From NCBI RefSeq assembly GCF_014650895.1, contig NZ_BMVV01000008.1, positions 1 through 64,000 on the forward strand: 64,000 nucleotides of DNA. Direction: 5' to 3'. The translations under genes were made by a program, and so were the position numbers. The notes below the pieces were generated by a model. That model did no database searches. It was given only the letters and a program-made list of their open reading frames with translations, and was not told the DNA's origin. Of this stretch, positions 37,459-46,932 are shown one piece after another. Within the stretch, counting starts at the first letter, position 1. Each line of letters starts with the position of its first letter. This DNA is from Streptomyces omiyaensis. GTDB taxonomy: Bacteria > Actinomycetota > Actinomycetes > Streptomycetales > Streptomycetaceae.

Positions 37459-38133
37459 GGCGCGCCGGGCGCGGACCAGGAGGTCCTGCACGCGCGCGTG
37501 GTCGGGGGCCGGCGGGAGCGGGGACACGGCCAGCGCGTCGTCGGCCTCGTCCTGGAGGCGGTTCATCCAGGCCTCGACCTCCGCCCACCCGAGCTCGCCG
37601 CGCTTCACGGCGAGCAGCCGCTCCCGGTCCCCGCCCACCTCGATCCGCAGCTCGCCGGTGCGCAGCAGGTCCCGGCAGCTGGAGAGCAGCCGCAGCAGGT
37701 GCATGGCGTGCTTCCAGCGCGGATGCCCGTACTGGCGGACGTCCGCCTCCAGCTTGCGGCGCTGGCCCCCGGCGTAGCGCACGAAGGTGCCGTGGGCCTG
37801 GCGGGAGAGGAAGGCGCCGCGCAGGGCGAGCAGCTCGTCGCCCCACGCGGTGGTGTGGGTGACGAGCGGCGAGTGGAGGCACTCCAGGACGTTGGGGTTG
37901 TTGCGCAGCGCCAGCTCGCAGAAGCGCTCCAGCTCCCAGCTGAACTGCTCCGGGGCGGGACCCTCCACGTGCGCCGGGGGCTTGTCGAAGAGCCAGAAGA
38001 GCGGCGTCGGGGCGAGGTAGACGCCCCGCACGTCGGTGTCGCTGTCCTCGGTCGCCAGACCGAAGGCGCGCGAGCCCATCACACAGGCGTAGACGGTGTG
38101 CTCGCGCACCAGCGCCTCGGGGGACATGTCCAT
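37375..38133 (-). CDS. Nucleotidyltransferase (pol beta superfamily), convergent paralogue
   Basis: 252 aa, ATG 38133 (ATG 38127 also possible). The active-site motif MGSRAFGLATEDSDTDVRG has G20-S21 and ligands D32 and D34, matching the neighbouring gene. LECLHSPLVTHTT resembles LEQLTSPLVVHTT of the neighbour, so the two are paralogues that arose by inverted duplication or separate capture. The last 28 codons are antisense to the end of the other gene. It follows the Rieske gene by 10 bp on the same strand. Confidence 0.87.
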   Translation of the reverse strand: MDMSPEALVREHTVYACVMGSRAFGLATEDSDTDVRGVYLAPTPLFWLFDKPPAHVEGPAPEQFSWELERFCELALRNNPNVLECLHSPLVTHTTAWGDELLALRGAFLSRQAHGTFVRYAGGQRRKLEADVRQYGHPRWKHAMHLLRLLSSCRDLLRTGELRIEVGGDRERLLAVKRGELGWAEVEAWMNRLQDEADDALAVSPLPPAPDHARVQDLLVRARRASALQDVRPGAHDEVVEGVTGPDGVRQP

Positions 38134-38143
38134 GGCGGCCAGG

Positions 38144-38629
38144 CTACGCGAGGGTGATCGTGCCCCCGGAGACGGTGATCTCCTCGGCGGGCAGCGGCCG
38201 CGGCGCGGGCCCGGCCTCCACCGCCCCGTCGGTGATGGCGAACCGCGAACCGTGGCAGGGGCAGTCGATCGTGCCGTCCGCCACCTTGCTCACCAGGCAG
38301 TTCTGATGGGTGCAGATCGCCGAGAACGCCTTGAACTCGCCCTCCACCGGCTGCGTCACCACCACCTTGCGGTCCTTGAAGACCGTGCCGCCGCCGACCG
38401 GGATCTCCGAGGTGCTCGCCAGCGGGGTGCCGGCCGGGCCCGTCGCGGAGGCGGAGGCGGTGTCCGAGGGGGCGGCGGCCCCGGGTGCCGTGGTCGCCGG
38501 GACGCCCGACCGCGTACCGCCGTCGCCGCCCTCCCCGCCGTCCGAGCCGCAGCCGGTGGCGGTCGCCGCGGTCGTCAGGGCCGCCGCGGCGAGCAGGACC
38601 GTCCGGCGGGGTGTCGTCCGTGAAGTCAT
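38144..38629 (-). CDS. Rieske 2Fe-2S lipoprotein, Tat signal
   Basis: 161 aa, ATG 38629 with GGAAGGTGGA upstream. R8-R9 in TTPRRTVLLAAAALTT gives a Tat signal, and ATGC ends it as a lipobox with C27, so a lipid-anchored outer-surface protein is predicted. A Ser/Thr/Ala/Gly linker to about 75 leads to the Rieske domain. Cluster ligands are C106-x-H108 and C123-x2-H126, with the extra pair C111 and C125 that forms a disulfide in high-potential Rieske proteins. No oxygenase domain. Probably an electron-transfer protein of unknown partner. Confidence 0.93.
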   Translation of the reverse strand: MTSRTTPRRTVLLAAAALTTAATATGCGSDGGEGGDGGTRSGVPATTAPGAAAPSDTASASATGPAGTPLASTSEIPVGGGTVFKDRKVVVTQPVEGEFKAFSAICTHQNCLVSKVADGTIDCPCHGSRFAITDGAVEAGPAPRPLPAEEITVSGGTITLA

Positions 38630-38684
38630 GCGGTCCACCTTCCCGCCGGCCGCGCCGCCGGTCCCGCAACACGCCGGGCCCGGC

Positions 38685-39029
38685 CTACACCCAGGGCGCC
38701 AACTCCCTCGCACGGCCGTCCGGGTCCCGCAGCACCTCCAGGACGGCGGTCACCGCGGCCCGCTCGACCGGCCCGTACACGTGCGGGAAGAGCCGGTCCT
38801 CCGAACCCTCCCAGCGGACCTCCCCGGACAGCCGCGACTCGTCGATCACCAGCACCAGGAGCGGGCCCGGCACGTCCCGGTAGTGGGCGTCGGCGATCGC
38901 CAGCGCCGTCCGCTCGTCCGGCGAGCAGTGCGTGAAGCCCTCCGCGGCGAGCGACGGCGGGGCATAGGGGAGAGCGGGGTCCGCGGACCACGCGGACCAC
39001 TCGTCGAAGGGGATCAGGTGGAGCAGCAT
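38685..39029 (-). CDS. DUF952 family protein
   Basis: 114 aa, ATG 39029 with an AAAGGG site close upstream. Family marks are LHLIPFDEWSAW, the central GFTHCSPDERTALAIADAHYRD and the final LFPHVYGPVERAAVTAV. DUF952 proteins are small, cytosolic and uncharacterised. It is 55 bp upstream of the Rieske gene on the same strand, so they may be cotranscribed. Confidence 0.88.
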   Translation of the reverse strand: MLLHLIPFDEWSAWSADPALPYAPPSLAAEGFTHCSPDERTALAIADAHYRDVPGPLLVLVIDESRLSGEVRWEGSEDRLFPHVYGPVERAAVTAVLEVLRDPDGRARELAPWV

Positions 39030-39142
39030 CCGCCCTTTCTACCCGCTCGCCCGGCCCCGCCTACTCCGGGTGGCGGAACGTCACCGTCTGGGTGAGATTG
39101 AGGAGGCCCCCAGCGGGCCCTCACCGGACGAAAGGCAGAACC

Positions 39143-39595
39143 ATGGCGGGTAACGATCTCGGCAGTCTCCTCGGCTCCCTGCTCGGCGGGGGCGGCGGCC
39201 AGGGCGGCGGAGGCGCCGGCGGCATCCTGGGCTCCCTCCTCGGCGCGCTCGCCGGCGGCGGCCAGAGCGGCGGCGCGGGCACCGCCGCGGGCGCCGCCGG
39301 GGGACAGAACCCGCTCGGCGGCCTCCTCGACCTGCTCGCCAGGTCCGGCCTCGCCGACCAGGCCCAGTCCTGGATCGGCACCGGCGAGAACAAGCCCGTC
39401 GACGGCGCCCAGATCGCCCAGGCGCTCCCCGACGACACCCTCCGGAAGGTCGCCCAGGAGGCGGGGGTCACCCCGGAGCAGGCCGCCGACCGGATCGCGC
39501 AGTCGCTGCCGCAGGCCGTCGACAAGCTGAGCCCCGGCGGAGCGCTGCCGCAGGGCGGATCGCTGGAGGACATCATCCGGGCACAGAAGCTCTGA
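39143..39595 (+). CDS. DUF937/YidB-like protein
   Basis: 150 aa, ATG 39143 with AAAGG upstream. Residues 5-65 are Gly-rich with GSLLGSLLGGGGG and ILGSLLGALAGG repeats. The C-terminal part, with DGAQIAQALPDDTLRKVAQEAGVTPEQAADRIAQSLPQAVDKLSPGGALP, is the DUF937 (YidB) domain of unknown function. The alternative start at 39092 lacks a ribosome site. Divergent from the DUF952 gene; its own terminator follows. Confidence 0.9.
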   Translation: MAGNDLGSLLGSLLGGGGGQGGGGAGGILGSLLGALAGGGQSGGAGTAAGAAGGQNPLGGLLDLLARSGLADQAQSWIGTGENKPVDGAQIAQALPDDTLRKVAQEAGVTPEQAADRIAQSLPQAVDKLSPGGALPQGGSLEDIIRAQKL

Positions 39596-39617
39596 GCGGT
39601 CGCCTGCCGCCCTTCCC

Positions 39618-39649
39618 GCGTGCGCCCGTCTCGTGAGGCGGGCGCACGC
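39618..39649 (+). terminator. Terminator of the DUF937 gene
   Basis: A perfect 11-bp stem (39618-39628 with 39639-39649) and a 10-nt loop, 23 nt after the stop codon. No T-run. Confidence 0.7.
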
Positions 39650-39673
39650 ACGCGTGCCCGAAGGGGCTGACTA

Positions 39674-39717
39674 GGCTGGGCCCTTGCCCGTTGCGCGCAA
39701 CGGGCAAGGGCCCAGCC
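39674..39717. repeat. Perfect 44-bp palindrome upstream of tyrA
   Basis: Two 22-bp arms meet without spacer at 39695/39696 (centre TTGCGCGCAA). It lies 31 bp before the tyrA start. As RNA it would be a very stable hairpin with a minimal loop, and as DNA it could extrude a cruciform. A TAGGCT hexamer at 39672-39677 at its left edge fits a -10 element, so the hairpin could sit at the 5' end of the tyrA transcript. No T-run follows. Confidence 0.9.
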
Positions 39718-39748
39718 CCACGAACCCCCGCGCCCCAAGGACACCCCC

Positions 39749-40837
39749 GTGAGAACAGCGCTCGTCATCGGAACCGGACTGATCGGCACCTCCGCCGCCC
39801 TCGCCCTCGCCGGCCGGGGCGTCACGGTCCACCTGCGCGACCACGACCCGGCGAGCGCCCGGACCGCCGCCGCGCTCGGCGCGGGAACCGACGCCGAACC
39901 CGAGGGGCGGGTCGACCTCGCCATCGTCGCCGTGCCGCCGGCGCACGTCGCCGCCGCGCTCGCCGAGGCCATGCGCGCGGGGGCCGCCCGCGGCTACCTC
40001 GACGTCGCCAGCGTCAAGGGCGGGCCGCAGCGGGAGCTGGAGGCGATGGGCCTCGACCTCACGCCGTACATCGGCAGCCACCCGATGTCCGGCAAGGAGC
40101 GCTCGGGCCCGCTCGCCGCCACCGCCGACCTCTTCGAGGGCCGGCCCTGGGTGCTCACCCCGACCCGGACCACCGACACCGAGGTCCTCAACCTGGCGCT
40201 GGAGCTCGTCGCGCTCTGCCGCGCCGTGCCCGTCGTGATGGACGCCGACGCGCACGACCGCGCCGTCGCGCTCGTCTCCCACACCCCCCAGCTGGTCTCC
40301 TCGATGGTCGCGGCCCGGCTGGAGGAGGCGGAGGAGTCGGCCGTACGGCTCTGCGGACAGGGCATCCGGGACGTCACCCGGATCGCCGCGTCCGACCCGC
40401 GCATGTGGATCGAGATCCTCTCCGCCAACCCCGGACCGGTCGCCGACGTCCTCTCCGGCGTCGCCGCCGACCTCGACGAGACCGTCCGCGCGCTCCGGTC
40501 GCTCCAGTCCGAGGACGAGGAGAAGCGGCGGGACGGCGCCGAGGGGGTCGAGGACGTGCTGCGGCGCGGGAACGCCGGGCGGGCGCGGGTTCCGGGCAAG
40601 CACGGCGCGGCGCCGGCCGCGTACGAGACCGTCGCGGTGCTCATCAGCGACCGGCCGGGGGAGCTCGCCCGGATCTTCGCGGACGCGGGGCGTGCGGGGG
40701 TCAACATCGAGGACGTGCGCATCGAGCACGCGACCGGGCAGCAGGCGGGGCTCGTGCAGCTCATGGTCGACCCGCAGGCCGCCCCCGCCCTCTCCCACTC
40801 CCTCCAGTCCCAGGGCTGGTCCCTCCGCACCCCCTGA
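39749..40837 (+). CDS. tyrA: Prephenate dehydrogenase
   Basis: 362 aa, GTG 39749 with AAGGA at 39737-39741. The Rossmann motif ALVIGTGLIGTSAALALAGRG lies at 3-23. SHPMSGKERSGP and the HDRAVALVSHTPQLVSS block are prephenate dehydrogenase motifs. A C-terminal ACT domain (AYETVAVLISDRPGELARIFADAGRAGVNIEDVRIEH, about 290-355) probably binds an aromatic amino acid for feedback control. It converts prephenate to 4-hydroxyphenylpyruvate in tyrosine synthesis. Confidence 0.95.
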   Translation: MRTALVIGTGLIGTSAALALAGRGVTVHLRDHDPASARTAAALGAGTDAEPEGRVDLAIVAVPPAHVAAALAEAMRAGAARGYLDVASVKGGPQRELEAMGLDLTPYIGSHPMSGKERSGPLAATADLFEGRPWVLTPTRTTDTEVLNLALELVALCRAVPVVMDADAHDRAVALVSHTPQLVSSMVAARLEEAEESAVRLCGQGIRDVTRIAASDPRMWIEILSANPGPVADVLSGVAADLDETVRALRSLQSEDEEKRRDGAEGVEDVLRRGNAGRARVPGKHGAAPAAYETVAVLISDRPGELARIFADAGRAGVNIEDVRIEHATGQQAGLVQLMVDPQAAPALSHSLQSQGWSLRTP

Positions 40838-41139
40838 CCTCCGCACCCGTCGGCACGGGGCCCTGTGCCGCACCTTCCGTGCGCCCGCGCCCGGCGGGAC
40901 GGGGCCCCGTTCCCCGCGGCGACGGCGTCCCGTGCCGCACCCCGTGTGGGCAGGCGTCCCGCAGGGGCCCCATCGCCCCGGCGGAACGCACGCCCGCAAC
41001 GGAACGGCGGGCGCGGCGCCGCGGACCGGGCGGGGGCGGGGGAAGCGCGGGGGCCGGAGGGGGGTGGGGACTCGGTAACCTTGTAGGGGTTCCGGGCTGC
41101 CGCCGGGACCGCCACCCACCCAGGAAGGTCACCCTCACC
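40838..41139. other. Intergenic region tyrA-cmk, 302 bp
   Basis: Two GC palindromes follow tyrA: CGGCACGGGG/CCCTGTGCCG (40851-40870, one wobble) and a dyad centred on ACGGGGCCCCGT near 40905; either may end tyrA transcription. A TAACCT hexamer at 41077-41082 could be a -10 for cmk, but no -35 is evident. No gene seen. Confidence 0.5.
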
Positions 41140-41814
41140 GTGGAATCCGTGATCGTCGCCATCGACGGCCCCTCCGGCACGGGAAAGTCGAGCACCTCGA
41201 AGGCGGTCGCCGCCAAGCTGGGGCTGAGCTACCTGGACACGGGCGCCCAGTACCGGGCGATCACCTGGTGGATGATCGGCAACGGGGTGGACGTCCACGA
41301 CGCCGACGCCGTGGCCGACGCCGCCGGCAAGCCCGTCATCGTCTCCGGCACGGACCCGTCCCGGCCGACCATCACGGTCGACGGCGTCGACGCCTCCGGC
41401 CCGATCCGGACGGAGGCCGTCACCTCCAAGGTCAGCGCGGTCAGCGCCGTCCCCGAGGTCCGCGCGCTCATCACCGAGCTCCAGCGGACGATCGCCCGCG
41501 AGGCCGAGCACGGCATCGTGGTGGAGGGCCGGGACATCGGCACGACGGTCCTCCCCGACGCCGACCTCAAGGTCTTCCTCACCGCCTCGCCCGAGGCCCG
41601 CGCCGCCCGCCGCTCCGGCGAGCTCAAGGGCGCCGACGTGCGGGCGACCCAGGAGGCCCTGGTCAAGCGGGACGCGGCGGACTCCAGCCGCAAGACCTCC
41701 CCGCTCGCCAAGGCCGGTGACGCCGTCGAGGTCGACACCACCGAGCTCACCCTCGACCAGGTCATCGAGTGCGTCGTCACCCTGGTGGAGGAGAAGCGGG
41801 CGGGCGGCAAGTGA
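41140..41814 (+). CDS. cmk: Cytidylate kinase
   Basis: 224 aa, GTG 41140 with AGGAAGG at 41122-41128. P-loop GPSGTGKS (10-17), [39 protein letters not shown] and [14 protein letters not shown] are characteristic of bacterial CMP/dCMP kinases. It phosphorylates CMP and dCMP with ATP. It overlaps plsC by 4 bp. Order cmk-plsC-der is conserved. Confidence 0.96.
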   Translation: MESVIVAIDGPSGTGKSSTSKAVAAKLGLSYLDTGAQYRAITWWMIGNGVDVHDADAVADAAGKPVIVSGTDPSRPTITVDGVDASGPIRTEAVTSKVSAVSAVPEVRALITELQRTIAREAEHGIVVEGRDIGTTVLPDADLKVFLTASPEARAARRSGELKGADVRATQEALVKRDAADSSRKTSPLAKAGDAVEVDTTELTLDQVIECVVTLVEEKRAGGK

Positions 41815-42455
41815 CCGGACCCTCCGCGCAGGGGGCCGCCGTCGGCCGCCGCATCGGCATCGGGCTGATGTACGGCTTCTGGAAGCCGCGCGTCCTCGGC
41901 GCCTGGCGGGTCCCGGCCTCCGGCCCCGTCATCCTCGCGGTCAACCACGCGCACAACATCGACGGCCCCATGCTCATGGGCACCGCCCCGCGCCCGATCC
42001 ACTTCCTGATCAAGAAGGAGGCGTTCGTCGGGCCGCTGGGCGGCTTCCTGGAGGGCATCGGGCAGCTCAAGGTCGACCGGGACTCCACCGACCGGAAGGC
42101 GATCGGCGACGCGCTGGGCGTGCTGGAGCAGGGCGGCGTCCTCGGGATCTTCCCCGAGGGCACCCGGGGAGAGGGCGACTTCGCCTCGCTCCGCGCCGGC
42201 CTCGCCTACTTCGCGGTCCGCAGCGGCGCCCCGATCGTCCCGGTCGCGGTGCTGGGCAGCACCGACCGGCCCGGCCGGCTGGTGAAGGGGCTTCCGGCCC
42301 TCCGCAGCCGGGTGGACGTCGTCTTCGGAGACCCCTTCGAAGCCGGCGACGGCAGCGGCCGGCGCACCCGCAAGGCGCTGGACGAGGCCACGCTCCGGAT
42401 CCAGGAGCACCTCACCGACCACCTGAAAAACGCCAGGCGTCTCACCGGGCGCTGA
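41811..42455 (+). CDS. 1-acyl-sn-glycerol-3-phosphate acyltransferase family protein
   Basis: 214 aa, GTG 41811 overlapping the cmk stop. PlsC motifs are NHAHNID (catalytic H46 with D51 in HX4D) and FPEGTR (114-119), with a third block [11 protein letters not shown]. It should acylate lysophosphatidate or a related lysolipid at the membrane. It lies between cmk and der as in other actinobacteria and lacks multiple membrane spans. Confidence 0.93.
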   Translation: MTGPSAQGAAVGRRIGIGLMYGFWKPRVLGAWRVPASGPVILAVNHAHNIDGPMLMGTAPRPIHFLIKKEAFVGPLGGFLEGIGQLKVDRDSTDRKAIGDALGVLEQGGVLGIFPEGTRGEGDFASLRAGLAYFAVRSGAPIVPVAVLGSTDRPGRLVKGLPALRSRVDVVFGDPFEAGDGSGRRTRKALDEATLRIQEHLTDHLKNARRLTGR

Positions 42456-42532
42456 GCGACACTCTCAGTAGTGGCCCCCACGGCTCCGGCCGGACGGGAC
42501 CACCGACCACGAATGATCAAGGAACGGACTTC

Positions 42533-43981
42533 ATGAACGACCAGCACGACCACGGGGCACTTGGCGACGCCGAGTACGCGGAGTTCATGGAGCTCGCCGC
42601 GGAAGAGGGCTTCGACGCCGAGGACGTCGAGGAGGCGATCGAGGAGGCCGGTCACGGCCCGCTCCCCGTCCTCGCCGTCGTCGGCCGTCCGAACGTCGGC
42701 AAGTCGACCCTGGTGAACCGCATCATCGGGCGCCGCGAGGCGGTCGTCGAGGACAAGCCGGGCGTCACCCGCGACCGCGTCACCTACGAGGCCGAATGGG
42801 CCGGCCGCCGCTTCAAGGTCGTCGACACCGGCGGCTGGGAGCAGGACGTCCTCGGCATCGACGCCTCCGTCGCCACCCAGGCCGAGTACGCCATCGAGGC
42901 CGCCGACGCCTGCCTCTTCGTCGTGGACGCCACCGTCGGCGCCACCGACACCGACGAGGCCGTCGTCAAGCTGCTCCGCCGCGCGGGCAAGCCGGTGGTC
43001 CTCGCCGCCAACAAGGTCGACGGCCAGTCCGGCGAGGCCGACGCGGCCACGCTCTGGTCGCTGGGCCTCGGCGAGCCGTTCCCGGTCTCCTCGCTCCACG
43101 GCCGCGGCACCGGCGACCTCCTCGACGAGGTCCTGCGGAAGCTGCCCGAGGCCCCCGAGCAGACCTTCGGCAAGGCCGTCGGCGGTCCCCGCCGCATCGC
43201 CCTCATCGGCCGCCCCAACGTCGGCAAGTCCTCCCTGCTCAACAAGGTCGCCGGCGAGGACCGCGTGGTCGTCAACGAACTGGCCGGCACCACCCGTGAC
43301 CCGGTCGACGAGCTCATCGAGCTCGGCGGCGTGACGTGGAAGTTCGTCGACACCGCGGGCATCCGCAAGAAGGTCCACCTCCAGGCCGGCGCCGACTACT
43401 ACGCCTCCCTCCGCACGGCCGCCGCCGTCGAGAAGGCCGAGGTCGCGGTCATCCTCATCGACACCACCGACAACATCTCGGTCCAGGACCAGCGGATCAT
43501 CACGATGGCCGTCGAGTCCGGCCGCGCCGTCGTCATCGCCTACAACAAGTGGGACGAGCTCGACGAGGAGCGCCGCTACTACCTGGAGCGCGAGATCGAG
43601 ACCGAGATGCAGCAAGTCTCCTGGGCGCCCCGGGTCAACGTCTCCGCGAAGACCGGGCGCCACATGGAGAAGCTGGTCCCGGCGATCGAGACCGCCCTCG
43701 CCGGCTGGGAGACCCGCATCCCCACCGGCCGGCTCAACGCCTTCCTCGGCGAGCTGGTCGCCGCCCACCCGCACCCGATCCGCGGCGGCAAGCAGCCCCG
43801 CATCCTCTTCGGCACCCAGGCCGGCACCAAGCCGCCGCGGTTCGTGCTCTTCGCCTCCGGCTTCCTGGAGGCCGGCTACCGCCGCTTCATCGAGCGCCGG
43901 CTGCGCGAGGAGTTCGGCTTCGAGGGCACCCCGATCCACATCTCGGTCCGCGTCCGCGAGAAGCGCGGCAGGAAGAAGTGA
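42533..43981 (+). CDS. der: Ribosome-associated GTPase Der (EngA)
   Basis: 482 aa, ATG 42533 with AAGGA at 42519-42523. An acidic extension of about 45 residues precedes two tandem G domains: G1 GRPNVGKST at 51-59 and again near 226-234, with DTGGW and DTAGI as the two G3 motifs and NKVD and NKWD as the two G4 motifs. The C-terminal KH-like domain includes [34 protein letters not shown]. It works in 50S subunit assembly. Last in the cmk-plsC-der cluster. Confidence 0.97.
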   Translation: MNDQHDHGALGDAEYAEFMELAAEEGFDAEDVEEAIEEAGHGPLPVLAVVGRPNVGKSTLVNRIIGRREAVVEDKPGVTRDRVTYEAEWAGRRFKVVDTGGWEQDVLGIDASVATQAEYAIEAADACLFVVDATVGATDTDEAVVKLLRRAGKPVVLAANKVDGQSGEADAATLWSLGLGEPFPVSSLHGRGTGDLLDEVLRKLPEAPEQTFGKAVGGPRRIALIGRPNVGKSSLLNKVAGEDRVVVNELAGTTRDPVDELIELGGVTWKFVDTAGIRKKVHLQAGADYYASLRTAAAVEKAEVAVILIDTTDNISVQDQRIITMAVESGRAVVIAYNKWDELDEERRYYLEREIETEMQQVSWAPRVNVSAKTGRHMEKLVPAIETALAGWETRIPTGRLNAFLGELVAAHPHPIRGGKQPRILFGTQAGTKPPRFVLFASGFLEAGYRRFIERRLREEFGFEGTPIHISVRVREKRGRKK

Positions 43982-43994
43982 CCCGAGCCGGGTG

Positions 43995-44041
43995 ACGGCC
44001 GAGGGCCGGAGTCGCACCGCGCGACTCCGGCCCTCGGCCGT
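43995..44041. terminator. Terminator between der and the convergent hypothetical gene
   Basis: A perfect 21-bp stem (43995-44015 with 44021-44041) and a 5-nt loop, beginning 13 nt after the der stop and ending 19 nt before the convergent gene stop. It can act in both directions. Confidence 0.88.
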
Positions 44042-44060
44042 TCTCCGTGGCCCCGCCCGC

Positions 44061-44519
44061 TCAGAGGCTCCTGCGCGGCCCCGGCGGCAGTGCCGCCTGC
44101 GGGGGGTGCTGCTGCGCCGGCCAGGCCGGCGGGGGGTACGTCCCCTGCGGGGGGTGCGGGCCCCCGGGGAAGCCCGAGAGGCCCGTGCCGCGGGCCGTGC
44201 CGAAGGCCCGGAACGCCAGCCCCTCCTCGCCGCTGCGGTCGCCCGGAAGCGTACGGAAGGACCGCAGGTACTCCGAGTACAGGGCGTCGAAGATCGGCGT
44301 CGCCGAGTGCCCGGCCGGAAGGTCCGGCGCGGGGCGCATGGCGGGGATCGGACTCGGATACGGCGGGGGGAAGGGCTCGTATGCGTGCACGTAGGTGCCA
44401 ACGACCCCGCCGACCGTCGGATGCGGGCGGCTCTCCGAAAGAGGGGCCCGCCGGGGGCGCGGCACGGCCGGCACCCGTGACGGGCGCGCCGGCCCTATCC
44501 CCGGACGCCCGTCGTCCAT
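44061..44519 (-). CDS. Conserved hypothetical Pro-rich protein
   Basis: 152 aa, ATG 44519, sharing one base with the stop of the upstream gene (TGATG), so translation is coupled. Residues 1-60 are Pro/Arg-rich. A compact block near 80-110 (ATPIFDALYSEYLRSFRTLPG) looks like the only folded, conserved part. The C-terminus is Pro/Gln/Gly-rich. I recognise the block from Streptomyces proteins at this locus but know no function. Confidence 0.7.
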   Translation of the reverse strand: MDDGRPGIGPARPSRVPAVPRPRRAPLSESRPHPTVGGVVGTYVHAYEPFPPPYPSPIPAMRPAPDLPAGHSATPIFDALYSEYLRSFRTLPGDRSGEEGLAFRAFGTARGTGLSGFPGGPHPPQGTYPPPAWPAQQHPPQAALPPGPRRSL

Positions 44520-45301
44520 CAGGTGCCGGCCAGCGGCATCGCGGCGGCGACCAGGCGCCCGTTGGCCGCGGCCTTCTCCAGGGCGTCGCGGAGCAGGTCC
44601 TCGCGGGGCTGCTGGCCGATGGAGCCGACGGGGGCGGCGAAGACGAGCACGGTGTGCGACTTGTTGGCCGCCGCGCGCCATCCCTCGGTGACCTGGAGCG
44701 GCTGGTGCGCCTGCCACCAGGCGGTCTGGCCTGCGCCGCCGGCGCCGGGCTGGAGCACCGAGTGGAGCTGGCCCATGGCGACCAGGACCGACCAGCCGGG
44801 CAGCGCGGCCGGCCGGGTGTTCAGGTCGGCGACCGGGTGGAAGCCCTGCTCCGCGAGGAGGGACAGGAACTCGTCGGTGAGCCCGCCCGAACCGGGCCGG
44901 GCCACCGGCGCGGTCGGCTCCACGACCAGCGCCGGGTGCAGTTCGCCGTCGATCAGGACGAGGCCGCTGGTGACGCCGAGCACGGCCTGCTCGGGGTGGG
45001 CGGCGGTGAACGCGTCGGCGGCGTCGGCGGCCGTGATGGAGGCGACGGCGCCCTGGAGCTGGTCCTCGGCGACCCGGACCACCTGCGACGGGATGCAGGT
45101 GGCGTGGGCGAACGCCAGGACCGCGGTCTCCTCGCCGACGAACAGGACCGTGCTGGTGCGCTCCTGCTCGGAGTCGCCCGGCGTGCGGCAGGAGGTGCAG
45201 TCGTAGCTGCCCGGGGCGTTGTCGCCGGTGAGCAGCCGGTCGGCTTCTTCGTCGCCGATCTCGGCGCGTACGTCCTCGCTGACGTCGAGCATGCGCGGCA
45301 C
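44519..45301 (-). CDS. Hypothetical protein with N-terminal CxxC
   Basis: 260 aa. GTG 45301 has AGGGAG 6 nt upstream; ATG 45292 has none at a usable distance. Near the start C35-x2-C38 in YDCTSCRTPGD could bind a metal. The remainder is alpha/beta with TVLFVGEETAVLAFAHATCIPSQVV and the later HTVLVFAAPVGSIG; no catalytic motif is recognised. It is translationally coupled to the downstream Pro-rich gene, suggesting the two products act together. Function unknown; cytosolic by absence of signal peptide. Confidence 0.8.
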   Translation of the reverse strand: MPRMLDVSEDVRAEIGDEEADRLLTGDNAPGSYDCTSCRTPGDSEQERTSTVLFVGEETAVLAFAHATCIPSQVVRVAEDQLQGAVASITAADAADAFTAAHPEQAVLGVTSGLVLIDGELHPALVVEPTAPVARPGSGGLTDEFLSLLAEQGFHPVADLNTRPAALPGWSVLVAMGQLHSVLQPGAGGAGQTAWWQAHQPLQVTEGWRAAANKSHTVLVFAAPVGSIGQQPREDLLRDALEKAAANGRLVAAAMPLAGT

Positions 45302-45530
45302 GGAGGGCTCCCTGGATTCGGTACGGACGGACCCCGGGCCTTTCCCGGGCGTCTCATGCCGAGTTCAACGGGTCAGGCGCGGGCGGGGTCACGCGCGGAA
45401 GGGGGGCAAGTTGCCACCGGTCCGCGGGGAGGCGGGCCGGACGCGGGCGGGGCGCCGGGTGACTCCGACCGGGTGGGAAGTGAACAGCGTTCCGCGCGGC
45501 ACGGACCGGGGGCCCGGGGGACCGACCTAG

Positions 45531-46280
<750 letters not shown>

Positions 46281-46284
46281 CCCG

Positions 46285-46932
46285 TCAGGCCTCCCGCCGC
46301 TCCGCCGCCTCGCCGCTGAACACGCGGCTCCCGCGCCGGAGCTCGTGCAGCAGGGTGCCGGGCGGCAGACCGGCCGGCACCCGCTGCTCGGCCAGCACCA
46401 CCGCCGCGCCGTCCCGCACGGCGAGCGCGGCGAGCAGAGCGTAGGTCCGGGCCGCGACCGGCGGCGCCATGCCCAGCGACGGCTCGTCCACCAGCACCAC
46501 CCGAGCGGGGCGCAGCAGGGCCCGGGAGACCGCCAGCATCCGCCGCTCCCCGCCGGACAGGGTCCCCGCCGTCCGGGACAGCAGCGGGACGAGCGCGGGG
46601 TACGGGGGCGGGGCGTCCGGTCCCGCGAGCGCCAGGTTCTCGGCGACGGTCAGGCCCTCGTACACCGCCCCCCGGTCCGGTACGAGGCAGAGCCCGCGAA
46701 GGGCCCGCTCGTGCGGCGGCAGCCCGGTCACGTCCTCGCCGCGCCACAGGACCCGGCCCCCGTCGAGCCGCACCGTCCCGGCCAGCGCGCGCAGCGCCGT
46801 GCTGCGGCCCGCGCCGTTCCGGCCGGTCAGGACGGTGACCGTGCCCGCGGGGACCGGCAGGTCCAGGCCGTGCAGGGCCTCCAGGGGGCCGTAGCGGACC
46901 CGGGCGCCGCGCAGCTCCATCTCCGGGCTCAT
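46285..46932 (-). CDS. livF: Branched-chain amino acid ABC transporter ATP-binding protein (LivF)
   Basis: 215 aa, ATG 46932 overlapping the stop of the upstream fusion gene by 4 bp. Walker A is GRNGAGRST, with Arg in place of Lys. The signature region is TLSGGERRMLAVSRALL, and Walker B VVLVDEPSLGMAP is typical of LivF. The final GAAVVLAEQRV region matches the LivF H-loop area but lacks the usual Glu-Gln-Asn stretch. It would pair with the LivG domain of the fusion. Convergent with the Rpf gene, 4 bp apart. Confidence 0.9.
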   Translation of the reverse strand: MSPEMELRGARVRYGPLEALHGLDLPVPAGTVTVLTGRNGAGRSTALRALAGTVRLDGGRVLWRGEDVTGLPPHERALRGLCLVPDRGAVYEGLTVAENLALAGPDAPPPYPALVPLLSRTAGTLSGGERRMLAVSRALLRPARVVLVDEPSLGMAPPVAARTYALLAALAVRDGAAVVLAEQRVPAGLPPGTLLHELRRGSRVFSGEAAERREA

